Notes: a model not told the origin generated them from the letters alone. A stretch of 10,708 nucleotides of DNA from Candidatus Heimdallarchaeota archaeon (GCA_027364495.1 DAHXPE010000311.1:1-10708); one strand, 5' to 3'; numbered from the stretch's first letter, positions 1-6,217 are shown. A program made the numbers and translations.

Positions 1-109
1 TTTAAATTTCATAATTTAGAATAAAACAAGGCTAGCTTGAGCGATTATAATTTAAAAACTAAAATTCTAACAATAATTATTACTGTGACAGCCGGAGCAT
101 TAAAATTTA
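1..109. other. AT-rich upstream region of the first gene
   Basis: No coding region is recognisable here. A TATA-like run (TTATAATTTAAAA) lies around 45-57, about 50 bp before the first ATG, which suits an archaeal promoter reading to the right. GGAG at 94-97 is a possible Shine-Dalgarno 12 nt before the ATG at 110. In DNA this AT-rich a TATA match is weak evidence on its own. Confidence 0.35.
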
Positions 110-565
110 ATGATTAAATTACTGGTCGGAATATATACAGATGAAGGAGGTGTGGTAAAGTACATCACGCCAAATTTTACAAAAAAAGAAGCCAATCAAT
201 TACTAGATAATGTATTGTTTTCTGCAAATATCTATGGCCAAAGATCCTCAAGAAAAGATATTACATTTACTCTTCCAATTATGTATCTACCTGGCTACAC
301 TCATGGAAGAATTTATTTTAAATTTTCTTCAAAAGCTCAAACACAGCAACAGAATGCTGCTGTTTTAGATGCAATGGGTCAATCAATAAAGGACTATCCC
401 ATATCACTTTTCTGTTCTTTTAAAAAATTAGATGAAAACCTAAGTGCGGAATTAATTTCTGAGCTCGATAATCTAATCTGGAATTTTCTAAAAAGTAGTA
501 TGGAGGAAAGCAGTTTTTTCAATCTAGTTAAAGCAATTGAGTTATGTGTCGAAAAAATAAATTAG
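110..565 (+). CDS. Hypothetical protein, 151 aa, soluble alpha/beta
   Basis: I do not recognise this protein. It has no signal peptide and no membrane segment. By eye it begins with a strand pair (residues 2-21, LLVGIYTDEGG), then a helix (about 25-40), two strands (about 50-73, around TLPIMYLPGYTHGRIYFKF), a further strand (about 97-106, ISLFCSFKKL) and two C-terminal helices (about 108-150). This order is loosely like the small longin or roadblock folds common in Asgard archaea, but no diagnostic motif supports that and it is only a guess. The ATG is preceded by GGAG with a rather long 12-nt spacer. It is separated by 69 bp from the next gene and may be its own transcription unit. Codon use and base composition match the neighbours. 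Confidence 0.7.
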   Translation: MIKLLVGIYTDEGGVVKYITPNFTKKEANQLLDNVLFSANIYGQRSSRKDITFTLPIMYLPGYTHGRIYFKFSSKAQTQQQNAAVLDAMGQSIKDYPISLFCSFKKLDENLSAELISELDNLIWNFLKSSMEESSFFNLVKAIELCVEKIN

Positions 566-570
566 CTAAT

Positions 571-579
571 TTATTTTTT
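571..579 (+). terminator. Possible T-run terminator
   Basis: A T-rich run (TTATTTTTT) starts 5 bp after the stop codon of the 151-aa gene. Archaeal RNA polymerase can terminate at T-runs without a hairpin. The remainder of the 69-bp gap could equally hold the promoter of the next gene (TTTTAA around 585-590), so this is only a suggestion. Confidence 0.25.
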
Positions 580-634
580 AATAGTTTTAAACAAAAATTC
601 ATAATCAAAAATAAATTTCATAAAGTAGAGCATC

Positions 635-877
635 ATGGACAAAAATAAAAAGTATGCATATTCTTTATTGGTTCTAGGTATTGTTTTATTAACTCTATCA
701 TTTATCGTAAGTGTTGTGTTCGATAATACCACCTTTCTAGGTTTCATGACAAGTAATCAGATGGTTCTGGAAATTCTTTATGATGGTTTTAGTTTTGGTG
801 CCTTAATCTGTGTTGCTAGTTCTATTTTCTTATTAATAAAAAATAAGGAATCAAAAGCAAATGAAAAATCAATTTAG
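635..877 (+). CDS. Small two-TM membrane protein, 80 aa
   Basis: This short protein has two hydrophobic segments, residues about 8-29 (YSLLVLGIVLLTLSFIVSVV) and about 53-68 (SFGALICVASSIFLLI). Lysine-rich ends (MDKNKK and KNKESKANEK) put both termini in the cytoplasm, with a short outer loop of about 23 residues. I do not recognise a family. Its last 17 bp overlap the start of the secreted protein at 861, so the two are almost certainly co-transcribed and probably translationally coupled. A role in handling or anchoring that surface protein is conceivable but is inference from position only. Only a poor Shine-Dalgarno is visible (GAG around 627-629). The length and clean two-helix pattern, rather than homology, argue that it is real. 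Confidence 0.65.
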   Translation: MDKNKKYAYSLLVLGIVLLTLSFIVSVVFDNTTFLGFMTSNQMVLEILYDGFSFGALICVASSIFLLIKNKESKANEKSI

Positions 878-1628
878 AAATTTGACAATAATTGCATTTT
901 TAGCATCTATTTTTCTTTTATCAAGCACAGCACAAGCACAATCTCAACCTAATATTACTGACCCAGCAAATGACGTAACTGAGGTTCGTACCACAGAGGG
1001 AGCTAACGGACAAATGGTTATAAATTATAAAATAGTTTCTGATGAACCAAATATTGATATTTTGTCAGCATCTTACGTCAATAACGGAAACAATACAGCA
1101 TCTATCACATTAAATGTGAAAGGAAAAATAGAATTTGACAATTCAACTTATTATGAAATTCAACTAAACGAACAAAACAATACAATAAGATATGAGCTAA
1201 TTTACAGTAATATTTCTAACGTTGCTGGAATATTAGACCAAACTCCAAACACAAAATATTCTATCATCGATGTTAATAATTCAACAATAAATGGATTTGG
1301 AACAATGAATTCATATGTAAATAATTCTAGCGTTATGATGACAATTAATGGTAATAATTTGACATCTTCTGAAAATACGCTTTTTAACATTGTTCTTCCT
1401 CAAACTTTTTTAGAAAATTCAACATCAAGTTGGCATATTATAACTTGGCATGCATCAAGTGCTTCTCTATATAATTCTTATGGCAATCAATATTTTGATT
1501 ATTATCCAAATTCGGATAATAAATATACATCTTTATATGGCCCAATTCAATCAAGTCCTGGTTTTGAACTTATTACGATTGTTGCAATTCCCATATTAAT
1601 TCTTTTAAAGAAAAAAGGTAAATTTTAG
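861..1628 (+). CDS. Secreted surface protein with PGF-CTERM-like sorting tail, 255 aa
   Basis: The N-terminus is a classical signal peptide: Lys/Arg at positions 2 and 6, a hydrophobic core at 8-20 and a probable cleavage after AQA (24-26). The mature part is Ser/Thr/Asn-rich and strand-like, with repeated Asp/Asn near its start (DPANDV, DILSASY). This resembles the beta-sandwich DOMON/CBM9-like modules often seen in archaeal surface proteins. Around ten N-x-S/T sequons are present (NIT, NNT, NST, NIS, NNS, NLT), consistent with N-glycosylation outside the cell. The tail reads SSPGFEL (231-237), a hydrophobic stretch (237-249) and KKKGKF. This tripartite layout is that of PGF-CTERM-type tails, which archaeosortases cut and replace with a lipid anchor. 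No sortase is encoded nearby. AAGGA at 845-849 is a good Shine-Dalgarno. The start overlaps the two-TM gene upstream. The exact sorting family is uncertain. Confidence 0.8.
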   Translation: MKNQFRNLTIIAFLASIFLLSSTAQAQSQPNITDPANDVTEVRTTEGANGQMVINYKIVSDEPNIDILSASYVNNGNNTASITLNVKGKIEFDNSTYYEIQLNEQNNTIRYELIYSNISNVAGILDQTPNTKYSIIDVNNSTINGFGTMNSYVNNSSVMMTINGNNLTSSENTLFNIVLPQTFLENSTSSWHIITWHASSASLYNSYGNQYFDYYPNSDNKYTSLYGPIQSSPGFELITIVAIPILILLKKKGKF

Positions 1629-1642
1629 CGTTTACTTATTTA

Positions 1643-2161
1643 TTAAATTAATTCTTCTAATTCTTCACAAAAATGAATTATCAATTTTTTCAGCTCATTC
1701 ATTATTTCATTTTCTTTTTCAGGATAATAATATGGATCGAGAATATCCTCTTTTTTCCCTAAAACAATATCTTTTAATAAAAAGCCTTTTCCAGGAAATA
1801 TATTCTCAATATAATCAAGATGCTCCTTTGTCATTGCTATAAAGATAGTTGATTTTTCAAAATTGTCTATATAATTTTCAATTAACCTTGGTTTAAAAGC
1901 TAAAAGTTGTCCTTCAGAATATCCTTCCTTTAATAGCAAATTTTTTGTCAAGGGATATATATAACTATTTTGATGTTTACAAGCTCCCGAATCAAATATT
2001 ATTTGTGAATTGTTTTTTGAGTGAAAATATTTTCTTGCTAAATATTCTGAATAGGTTGATCTTATGATATTTCCTGTGCAAACAAATGTAATTTTAATTG
2101 TATTTGTTTCATTTTTTAATAATTCTTTCCAATTATCCATATACAATCTAATATTGATCAT
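1643..2161 (-). CDS. Low-molecular-weight protein tyrosine phosphatase-like protein
   Basis: The family removes phosphate from phosphotyrosine through a cysteinyl-phosphate intermediate; the same fold also serves as arsenate reductase. The P-loop C-x5-R-S is seen as CTGNIIRS with nucleophile Cys28 and Arg34, after a strand (IKITFV). The late general-acid motif is DILDPYYYP with Asp142-Pro143, the usual DP position. Between them is the typical FIAMTKEHLDYIENIFP stretch (107-123). The length of 172 aa (about 150 without the N-terminal tail) is normal. The second P-loop Cys found in many members (CxGNxCR) is Ile33 here, which removes the usual redox partner and speaks against a thiol-relay arsenate reductase. 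Met8 is an alternative start, and no clear Shine-Dalgarno is visible for either. The gene is convergent with the surface protein (14 bp apart). Its substrate is unknown. Confidence 0.85.
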   Translation of the reverse strand: MINIRLYMDNWKELLKNETNTIKITFVCTGNIIRSTYSEYLARKYFHSKNNSQIIFDSGACKHQNSYIYPLTKNLLLKEGYSEGQLLAFKPRLIENYIDNFEKSTIFIAMTKEHLDYIENIFPGKGFLLKDIVLGKKEDILDPYYYPEKENEIMNELKKLIIHFCEELEELI

Positions 2162-2244
2162 TTTTAATTAGTTAAAAAAATCTTAAGATGTATTAATGTA
2201 CACATTTGAATGCTTATTTAAAAACTAGTTTTGGAGAAAAATTA

Positions 2245-2268
2245 ATGTATTTTGAAGATTATACTTAA
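2245..2268 (+). CDS. Mini-ORF 1 in the asnS leader (MYFEDYT)
   Basis: An ATG follows GGAG (2233-2236) by 8 nt, an ideal Shine-Dalgarno spacing, and encodes 7 codons before TAA. The stop codon overlaps the AAGG that precedes the next mini-ORF. No function can be read from the peptide. If transcription starts from the TATA-like box at 2217-2223, the start site would fall near 2245 and this GGAG would not be transcribed. Its use therefore depends on an upstream promoter. Confidence 0.25.
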   Translation: MYFEDYT

Positions 2269-2279
2269 GGTAAATATTA

Positions 2280-2333
2280 ATGAAAGCAATTCTTTTTTCT
2301 ATAAATAATGCATTTAATAACCTTAATAGTTAA
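2280..2333 (+). CDS. Candidate Asn-rich leader peptide upstream of asnS, 17 aa
   Basis: The ATG follows AAGG (2267-2270) by about 9 nt and opens a 17-codon frame, MKAILFSINNAFNNLNS, closed by TAA. Five of the 17 codons are Asn, including two adjacent pairs, and the next gene on this strand, 96 nt downstream, is asparaginyl-tRNA synthetase. In bacteria short leader peptides rich in the cognate amino acid control synthetase and biosynthesis operons by ribosome stalling (for example the Phe-rich leader of pheST). Such control is poorly documented in archaea. Two cautions apply: AAT is a cheap codon in AT-rich DNA, and the frame contains a good TATA box (2299-2307) that could itself be the asnS promoter. 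Confidence 0.3.
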   Translation: MKAILFSINNAFNNLNS

Positions 2334-2413
2334 TTACACTACGTTTTGATGTTTATTTAGTTAATAAATTGTTATTTTAAATTAATAATCTTCAAAAAAC
2401 GCGGTTATTATTC

Positions 2414-2420
2414 GAAGGAG
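2414..2420 (+). promoter_or_regulatory. Shine-Dalgarno site of asnS
   Basis: GAAGGAG ends 9 nt before the ATG at 2430, one of the strongest ribosome sites in the window, and it fixes the asnS start. It is directly preceded by ATTATTC, part of the possible hairpin arms described for the leader. Confidence 0.75.
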
Positions 2421-2429
2421 TTTATATTA

Positions 2430-3746
2430 ATGACTGAAGTAATTATGATAAAAGATTTACCTAAATATGTTGATAAAACAGTTTCAATTCAAGGTTGGAT
2501 TGGTTTTTCTCGTAAGCAGGGTTCTCTTAGTTTTTATGTTATTCGTGATGCATCTGGGTTTATTCAATCTGTCTTAAAAAAGAATGTCTTTAAAGATGCA
2601 AGTAAAATTCCACAATTTCAAGAGTTACCCCGAGAAACACTAGTTAAAATCACTGGAAATGTTAAAGCTGATGAAAGAGCACCTTATCTCGGAGTTGAGA
2701 TCCAAATAACAGATATGACTATTCTTGGAACATCTAGTCCCGATATTGAAGCTGAATATCGACCTGATTCTACTCCTCAAGTGTTGATGGATAAGCGACA
2801 TTTGGTCATTAGATCTGAAGGAGCAAGCACCATTTTACGAATAAGAGGCCATATTACAAGAGAACTTCAATCCTTCTTTACCAACGAAGATTTCATTCAA
2901 GTTACACCTCCAACTCTTGTCCAAACACAAGTGGAAGGTGGATCGACACTTTTTCCATTAAAATATTTTGAAGATGAAGCTTATTTAACACAAAGCTCTC
3001 AATTATATCTTGAAACAGCTATTTTTTCTTTAGGAAAAGTTTATTGTTCACTTCCTTCTTTTAGAGCTGAAAAATCAAGGACAAGAAGGCACTTGACTGA
3101 ATTTACTCATTGGGAAGCGGAAATGCCCTTTTATGATTTTGAAGATAACATGATATTTCAAGAAAAGATGATTCGATATGTTGTGGACCAAATAACTACC
3201 AAATATCCAGATATAATAGCAAAATACCATCCAGGCTTAAAAAGTTCAGAAAAGCCTTATTTAAGATTAGATTATGCTGATATGATTGATAAATTAAACG
3301 AATGGGGTATTCAAAAAGAAGAAGGATCTGGAAAATGGGAATTTGGTGAGGATGTTACTGAGAGACCGGAACGTGAATTGATCGATAAAATTGGTGTTCC
3401 TACCTTTATTATGCGATTTCCAAGGAAAATGAAACCATTTTATATGAAAATTGATCCTAAAGATTCAGATCGTACATTAAGCGCTGATTTGATTGTACCT
3501 GGACTAGGTGAAATTATTGGGGGCTCCCAACGAGAAGATAACTATGAGGTTCTTCTTGAAGGCTTCAAGAGAGAAGGTTTAGATACCAAACCTTACCAAT
3601 GGTACATTGATTTACGTAAATATGGATCAGTATATCATTCTGGTTTTGGTCTAGGTATTGAAAGATTAGTTCAATATATCATGAATGTAGAACACATACG
3701 TGACACTTGCCTCTTCCCAAGGTTAATGAATCGAATTTATCCTTAA
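2430..3746 (+). CDS. asnS: Asparaginyl-tRNA synthetase (archaeal/eukaryotic type)
   Basis: This enzyme attaches Asn to tRNA-Asn using ATP, in the cytoplasm. The protein is 438 aa, normal for archaeal AsnRS. An N-terminal OB-fold anticodon-binding domain (about 16-100, starting SIQGWIGFSR) precedes the class II catalytic core. Key segments are all present: the VEGGSTLF loop (168-175), YLTQSSQLYLE (185-195), motif 2 as FRAEKSRTRRHL (211-222) with Arg212, Glu214 and the RRH loop, GEIIGGSQRE (360-369), and motif 3 GFGLGIERL (405-413) followed by IRDTCLFPR. The QSSQLYLE, FGEDVTE and RDTCLFPR stretches match my recollection of eukaryotic cytosolic AsnRS rather than AspRS. The start is set by GAAGGAG. 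Its 3' end lies 6 bp from the convergent asparaginase gene. Having a direct AsnRS implies tRNA-Asn need not be made by transamidation. Confidence 0.96.
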   Translation: MTEVIMIKDLPKYVDKTVSIQGWIGFSRKQGSLSFYVIRDASGFIQSVLKKNVFKDASKIPQFQELPRETLVKITGNVKADERAPYLGVEIQITDMTILGTSSPDIEAEYRPDSTPQVLMDKRHLVIRSEGASTILRIRGHITRELQSFFTNEDFIQVTPPTLVQTQVEGGSTLFPLKYFEDEAYLTQSSQLYLETAIFSLGKVYCSLPSFRAEKSRTRRHLTEFTHWEAEMPFYDFEDNMIFQEKMIRYVVDQITTKYPDIIAKYHPGLKSSEKPYLRLDYADMIDKLNEWGIQKEEGSGKWEFGEDVTERPERELIDKIGVPTFIMRFPRKMKPFYMKIDPKDSDRTLSADLIVPGLGEIIGGSQREDNYEVLLEGFKREGLDTKPYQWYIDLRKYGSVYHSGFGLGIERLVQYIMNVEHIRDTCLFPRLMNRIYP

Positions 3747-3752
3747 ATTCAT

Positions 3753-4799
3753 TTAAACAATTTCTTGTGATATGGCATTGGTCATATCTTCCTTAACTTG
3801 TTCGCGTTTAAATGGAGGCATTAATTTATATTCATGTTCATAATGAGCAAATAACCATTTCAACTTTACAAAGGCAGTTTCAGGTGGCATATCTCTTGCT
3901 GAAATTATACCTGCATTTTTCGCTAAAACTCCTAAGGTATAAGAATTAATTTCTGCCCCTTCATACCTGCATTGTGTGGACAAAATAGTATGAAATGAAA
4001 CTGAGGATAGTCGATTTGATAAGTAGGAAGGAATATTCCCAAGGCCATAACCTTTTATCACCAAACCTAAATATTCTTGGTCTACTAAATAATTTACTAG
4101 ACTCGATAATTGCATTGTTGGAAACATGTCCATATAATACACTCTGTCTGAGAATTCTGGATATAATTTTGGTCGTAGATCATTATTTCTTGCAGCTGGC
4201 GTCATTTCACGATTTTTTTTCGCTTGTGAGATATCACTTAGATAAAAAATTCCTCTAAGGAGCATTGGTGATATATATGGATAATTAATTGATTCAAATG
4301 CTTGATAACTTGAACTTCTAGTCTTTATTGCACGTGTACCTTGAATTATCAATCCTCCAAAGCATACATAAACTCCTGACAGATTTGATCTAGCCAAATT
4401 TATGCTATTAACAAGGTTATATGATGCGTCAGTAATTATCTCATCCATACTTTTTTGAGAGCCAGTAAATATAATGGGTTTTCCTAAATTTTGAATAGCA
4501 AAGCTTAAAGCCGCAGCGGAATATCCCATAGTATCTGTTCCGTGTGTTATAACGACCCCTGAAACGTCTTCACGTATTATTTCTTTATAAGTTGCTTTTG
4601 CTAATTCAGTCCAATGTTCTTGATTTAATTCTGTCGAATCAACTTTTCGTAAGTCTTTACCTTCTATTTCATAATCCTGAAGAGAGCCAATTCTTTTAAT
4701 TATTTCCCTTATTGAATAAGCCTGATCTTTAGTTCCAGTCAAAGGGTTATAACTGGTTGCTATCGTACCACCATAACCTAAAATTACTATCTTACTCAT
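3753..4799 (-). CDS. Type I L-asparaginase (possible GatD-like)
   Basis: The family hydrolyses L-asparagine to aspartate and ammonia. The 348-aa protein has the full catalytic set: GYGGTIAT with Thr12, DST (54-56), HGTDTM (86-91) with Thr88 and Asp89, TGSQKSMDE (112-120), and Lys159 in RAIKT. The C-terminal region (STQCRYEGA through DMPPETAFVKLKWLF) is also as expected. GatD, the asparaginase-like subunit of the archaeal Glu-tRNA(Gln) amidotransferase, has an extra N-terminal domain of roughly 80 residues that is missing here, and no gatE is nearby. A stand-alone asparaginase is therefore the better call. No signal peptide is present, so it is cytoplasmic. It is the second gene of a minus-strand operon, 20 bp after the AsnRS-like paralogue. 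Only a poor ribosome site (GGA, 3 nt from the ATG) is seen, which suggests translational coupling to the upstream gene. Confidence 0.92.
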   Translation of the reverse strand: MSKIVILGYGGTIATSYNPLTGTKDQAYSIREIIKRIGSLQDYEIEGKDLRKVDSTELNQEHWTELAKATYKEIIREDVSGVVITHGTDTMGYSAAALSFAIQNLGKPIIFTGSQKSMDEIITDASYNLVNSINLARSNLSGVYVCFGGLIIQGTRAIKTRSSSYQAFESINYPYISPMLLRGIFYLSDISQAKKNREMTPAARNNDLRPKLYPEFSDRVYYMDMFPTMQLSSLVNYLVDQEYLGLVIKGYGLGNIPSYLSNRLSSVSFHTILSTQCRYEGAEINSYTLGVLAKNAGIISARDMPPETAFVKLKWLFAHYEHEYKLMPPFKREQVKEDMTNAISQEIV

Positions 4800-4819
4800 T
4801 ATCCAAAAACCATTTTAAA

Positions 4820-6217
4820 TTAATAATTAATTTCTCTTCCTACTATCCTTCGAGGAAAGGCTACTACATCAGTTATATTTTCTGTTTGTGTCAACCAAGA
4901 AGTTAAGCGCTCTATCCCTATACTAAAACCTGTATGTGGGACAGATCCAAATCTTTGATGCATATAATACCACTGCAAGGTTTTATTATTATCTTTACGC
5001 AATTGTTTCTCATACATCTGTTGCTCAATAATTTCTGCACGATATTCTTTCTCTGAACCACTTGCGATTTCTCCATAGTGACCATGAGCAATTAGATCAA
5101 ATGTATTAGTATAAATAGGATCATCATTACATTTTTTATCATAAAAATGTCTTAAAGAAAAAGGGAATTCCGTTAGAAAGACAGGACTATTGTATTTGTT
5201 TGTCAAATATGATCCTCTTTTTTCCCGTAAGTGGGGTTCTTCAAAAAAATCTCCATTAGTCTGAAATTCTTTAATAACATCTTTATATTTTAAACGTGGA
5301 AAAGATCTTTGTGAAATAATTGTATTTAAAAAATTCTTTTGATTTTTATGTTGAGTCTCTATATCATTCCAAAAATCATTTTCTAATGCATGAATTTTTA
5401 GATCTTTACTGTGCATTTTTTCAATTGATCTAAAAATCAATAAATTTTTCAATTCATCTGAATTATTTTGAAGCAAATTTTTAGTAATGCGTTTTATGGT
5501 TGCTTCTAATAGATCCATCTTCTCATTTATCGTTGAAATTATTTCCTCAACTTCTAATAGCCAAAATTCAGCTAACATTAGATTGCTTTCCCTATGATCT
5601 GCTCGGAAAGCAGGGGTTAATGTGTATACTTTGCCAAATGTTCCAGCAAGTGCTTCCAAATAAAATTGAGATTTTTGAATTAGATACTTATCTAATTCTG
5701 AAATATCGCTTTCCTTCATTGTCGATATTCTCATTGCTTGCCGATTAATCTGAGTGAATGATGTAATAACTGGTGTTTCAACTGATTGAAACCCATTTTC
5801 TTCTAAATATTCCACGGCATATTTGCGAATAAAACGTTTTAATGTTAGTAAAGATTTAATATCTGGTCTTCTAATGTATAAAAACCTAATAGAAGATAAA
5901 ACACTCCTTAATCCTTCAATATCATCACTTGGAGGAGATAAAATGTCAAATGATGATCCAGATATTATAAATTTTGTTAAAGCTGGTCTAGTATTTAATT
6001 CAACTTTACCGGTTATTAAAATAAATGTCTCTAAAGGAAATTTTAATATTTTAGGAAATTTTTCTCTTTCAAAAGTAATTATAAAGAGACCAGTATCATC
6101 TCTTACATAAATATAAATGATTTTATTATCAGCACTTAATTCTTTATGATAAATTCTTCCTCTAATATGAATAATTTGGCCAATATGGGAATTTTTGATC
6201 TGTGTTGATAAAAGCAT
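4820..6217 (-). CDS. Asparaginyl-tRNA synthetase-like paralogue with altered active site
   Basis: This 465-aa protein has the AsnRS plan: OB fold (about 10-92), motif 1 region (VETPVIT, 146-152), motif 2 (FRADHRESNLML, 204-215, then AEFWLLEVE), GEIASGSEKE (382-391) and motif 3 GFSIGIERL (430-438) with Arg437, then ITDVVAFPRR. In places (AEFWLLE, VVAFPR, YIRRP) it resembles bacterial AsnRS more than its neighbour does. Several expected residues are gone. The Glu-Gly-Gly substrate loop reads INRQAMRI (157-164), the motif-2 Glu is Asp207, the loop Arg-His pair is Leu213-Met214, and GGSQR reads SGSEK. The two class-defining arginines (205, 437) remain, so ATP may still bind. It is not the archaeal AsnA-like asparagine synthetase of about 290 aa, which lacks an OB fold. 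Possible roles are an Asp/Asn amide synthetase, an acyl transferase to a non-tRNA target, or a regulatory pseudo-synthetase. AGGA lies 10 nt before the ATG, and it is co-transcribed with the asparaginase. Confidence 0.85.
   Translation of the reverse strand: MLLSTQIKNSHIGQIIHIRGRIYHKELSADNKIIYIYVRDDTGLFIITFEREKFPKILKFPLETFILITGKVELNTRPALTKFIISGSSFDILSPPSDDIEGLRSVLSSIRFLYIRRPDIKSLLTLKRFIRKYAVEYLEENGFQSVETPVITSFTQINRQAMRISTMKESDISELDKYLIQKSQFYLEALAGTFGKVYTLTPAFRADHRESNLMLAEFWLLEVEEIISTINEKMDLLEATIKRITKNLLQNNSDELKNLLIFRSIEKMHSKDLKIHALENDFWNDIETQHKNQKNFLNTIISQRSFPRLKYKDVIKEFQTNGDFFEEPHLREKRGSYLTNKYNSPVFLTEFPFSLRHFYDKKCNDDPIYTNTFDLIAHGHYGEIASGSEKEYRAEIIEQQMYEKQLRKDNNKTLQWYYMHQRFGSVPHTGFSIGIERLTSWLTQTENITDVVAFPRRIVGREINY

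Larger units (their letters stand above)
2162..2429. promoter_or_regulatory. asnS leader: Divergent AT-rich regulatory region between the phosphatase gene and asnS
   Basis: This 268-bp gap must serve the phosphatase gene leftward and asnS rightward. Rightward TATA-like boxes are at 2217-2223 (TTTAAAA), 2299-2307 (CTATAAATA) and 2375-2382 (TTTTAAAT); I cannot tell which is used. Two mini-ORFs with well-placed Shine-Dalgarno sites sit at 2245-2268 and 2280-2333. TAGTTAAT occurs twice, at 2327-2334 and 2358-2365. ATCTTAAGAT at 2180-2189 is a perfect palindrome 19-28 nt before the phosphatase start codon. TAATAACC at 2315-2322 is exactly complementary to GGTTATTA at 2403-2410, just before the asnS ribosome site, and AATAAT at 2384-2389 could compete for the same stretch. 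Confidence 0.5.

Noticed and set aside
1202..1390. 62-aa frame on the minus strand inside the surface protein gene
   Set aside because: It lies wholly opposite a gene with a clear signal peptide and sorting tail, has no ribosome site, and its hydrophobic Leu/Ile runs mirror Asn-rich codons on the other strand.
3995..4258. 87-aa plus-strand frame opposite the asparaginase
   Set aside because: The asparaginase has a complete set of catalytic residues; the opposite frame shows no motif or ribosome site.
3753..4799. GatD subunit of Glu-tRNA(Gln) amidotransferase
   Set aside because: The extra N-terminal domain typical of GatD is missing and no gatE lies nearby; a stand-alone asparaginase fits better, though an ammonia-donor role is kept as a hypothesis.
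5500..6110. Two plus-strand frames (82 and 95 aa) opposite the AsnRS-like gene
   Set aside because: Both are mirrored from a gene with a full synthetase plan and show no recognisable features.
4820..6217. Archaeal AsnA-like asparagine synthetase
   Set aside because: That family, as I know it, is about 290 aa without the OB-fold domain. This protein has the OB fold and 465 residues, so only a looser functional parallel is suggested.
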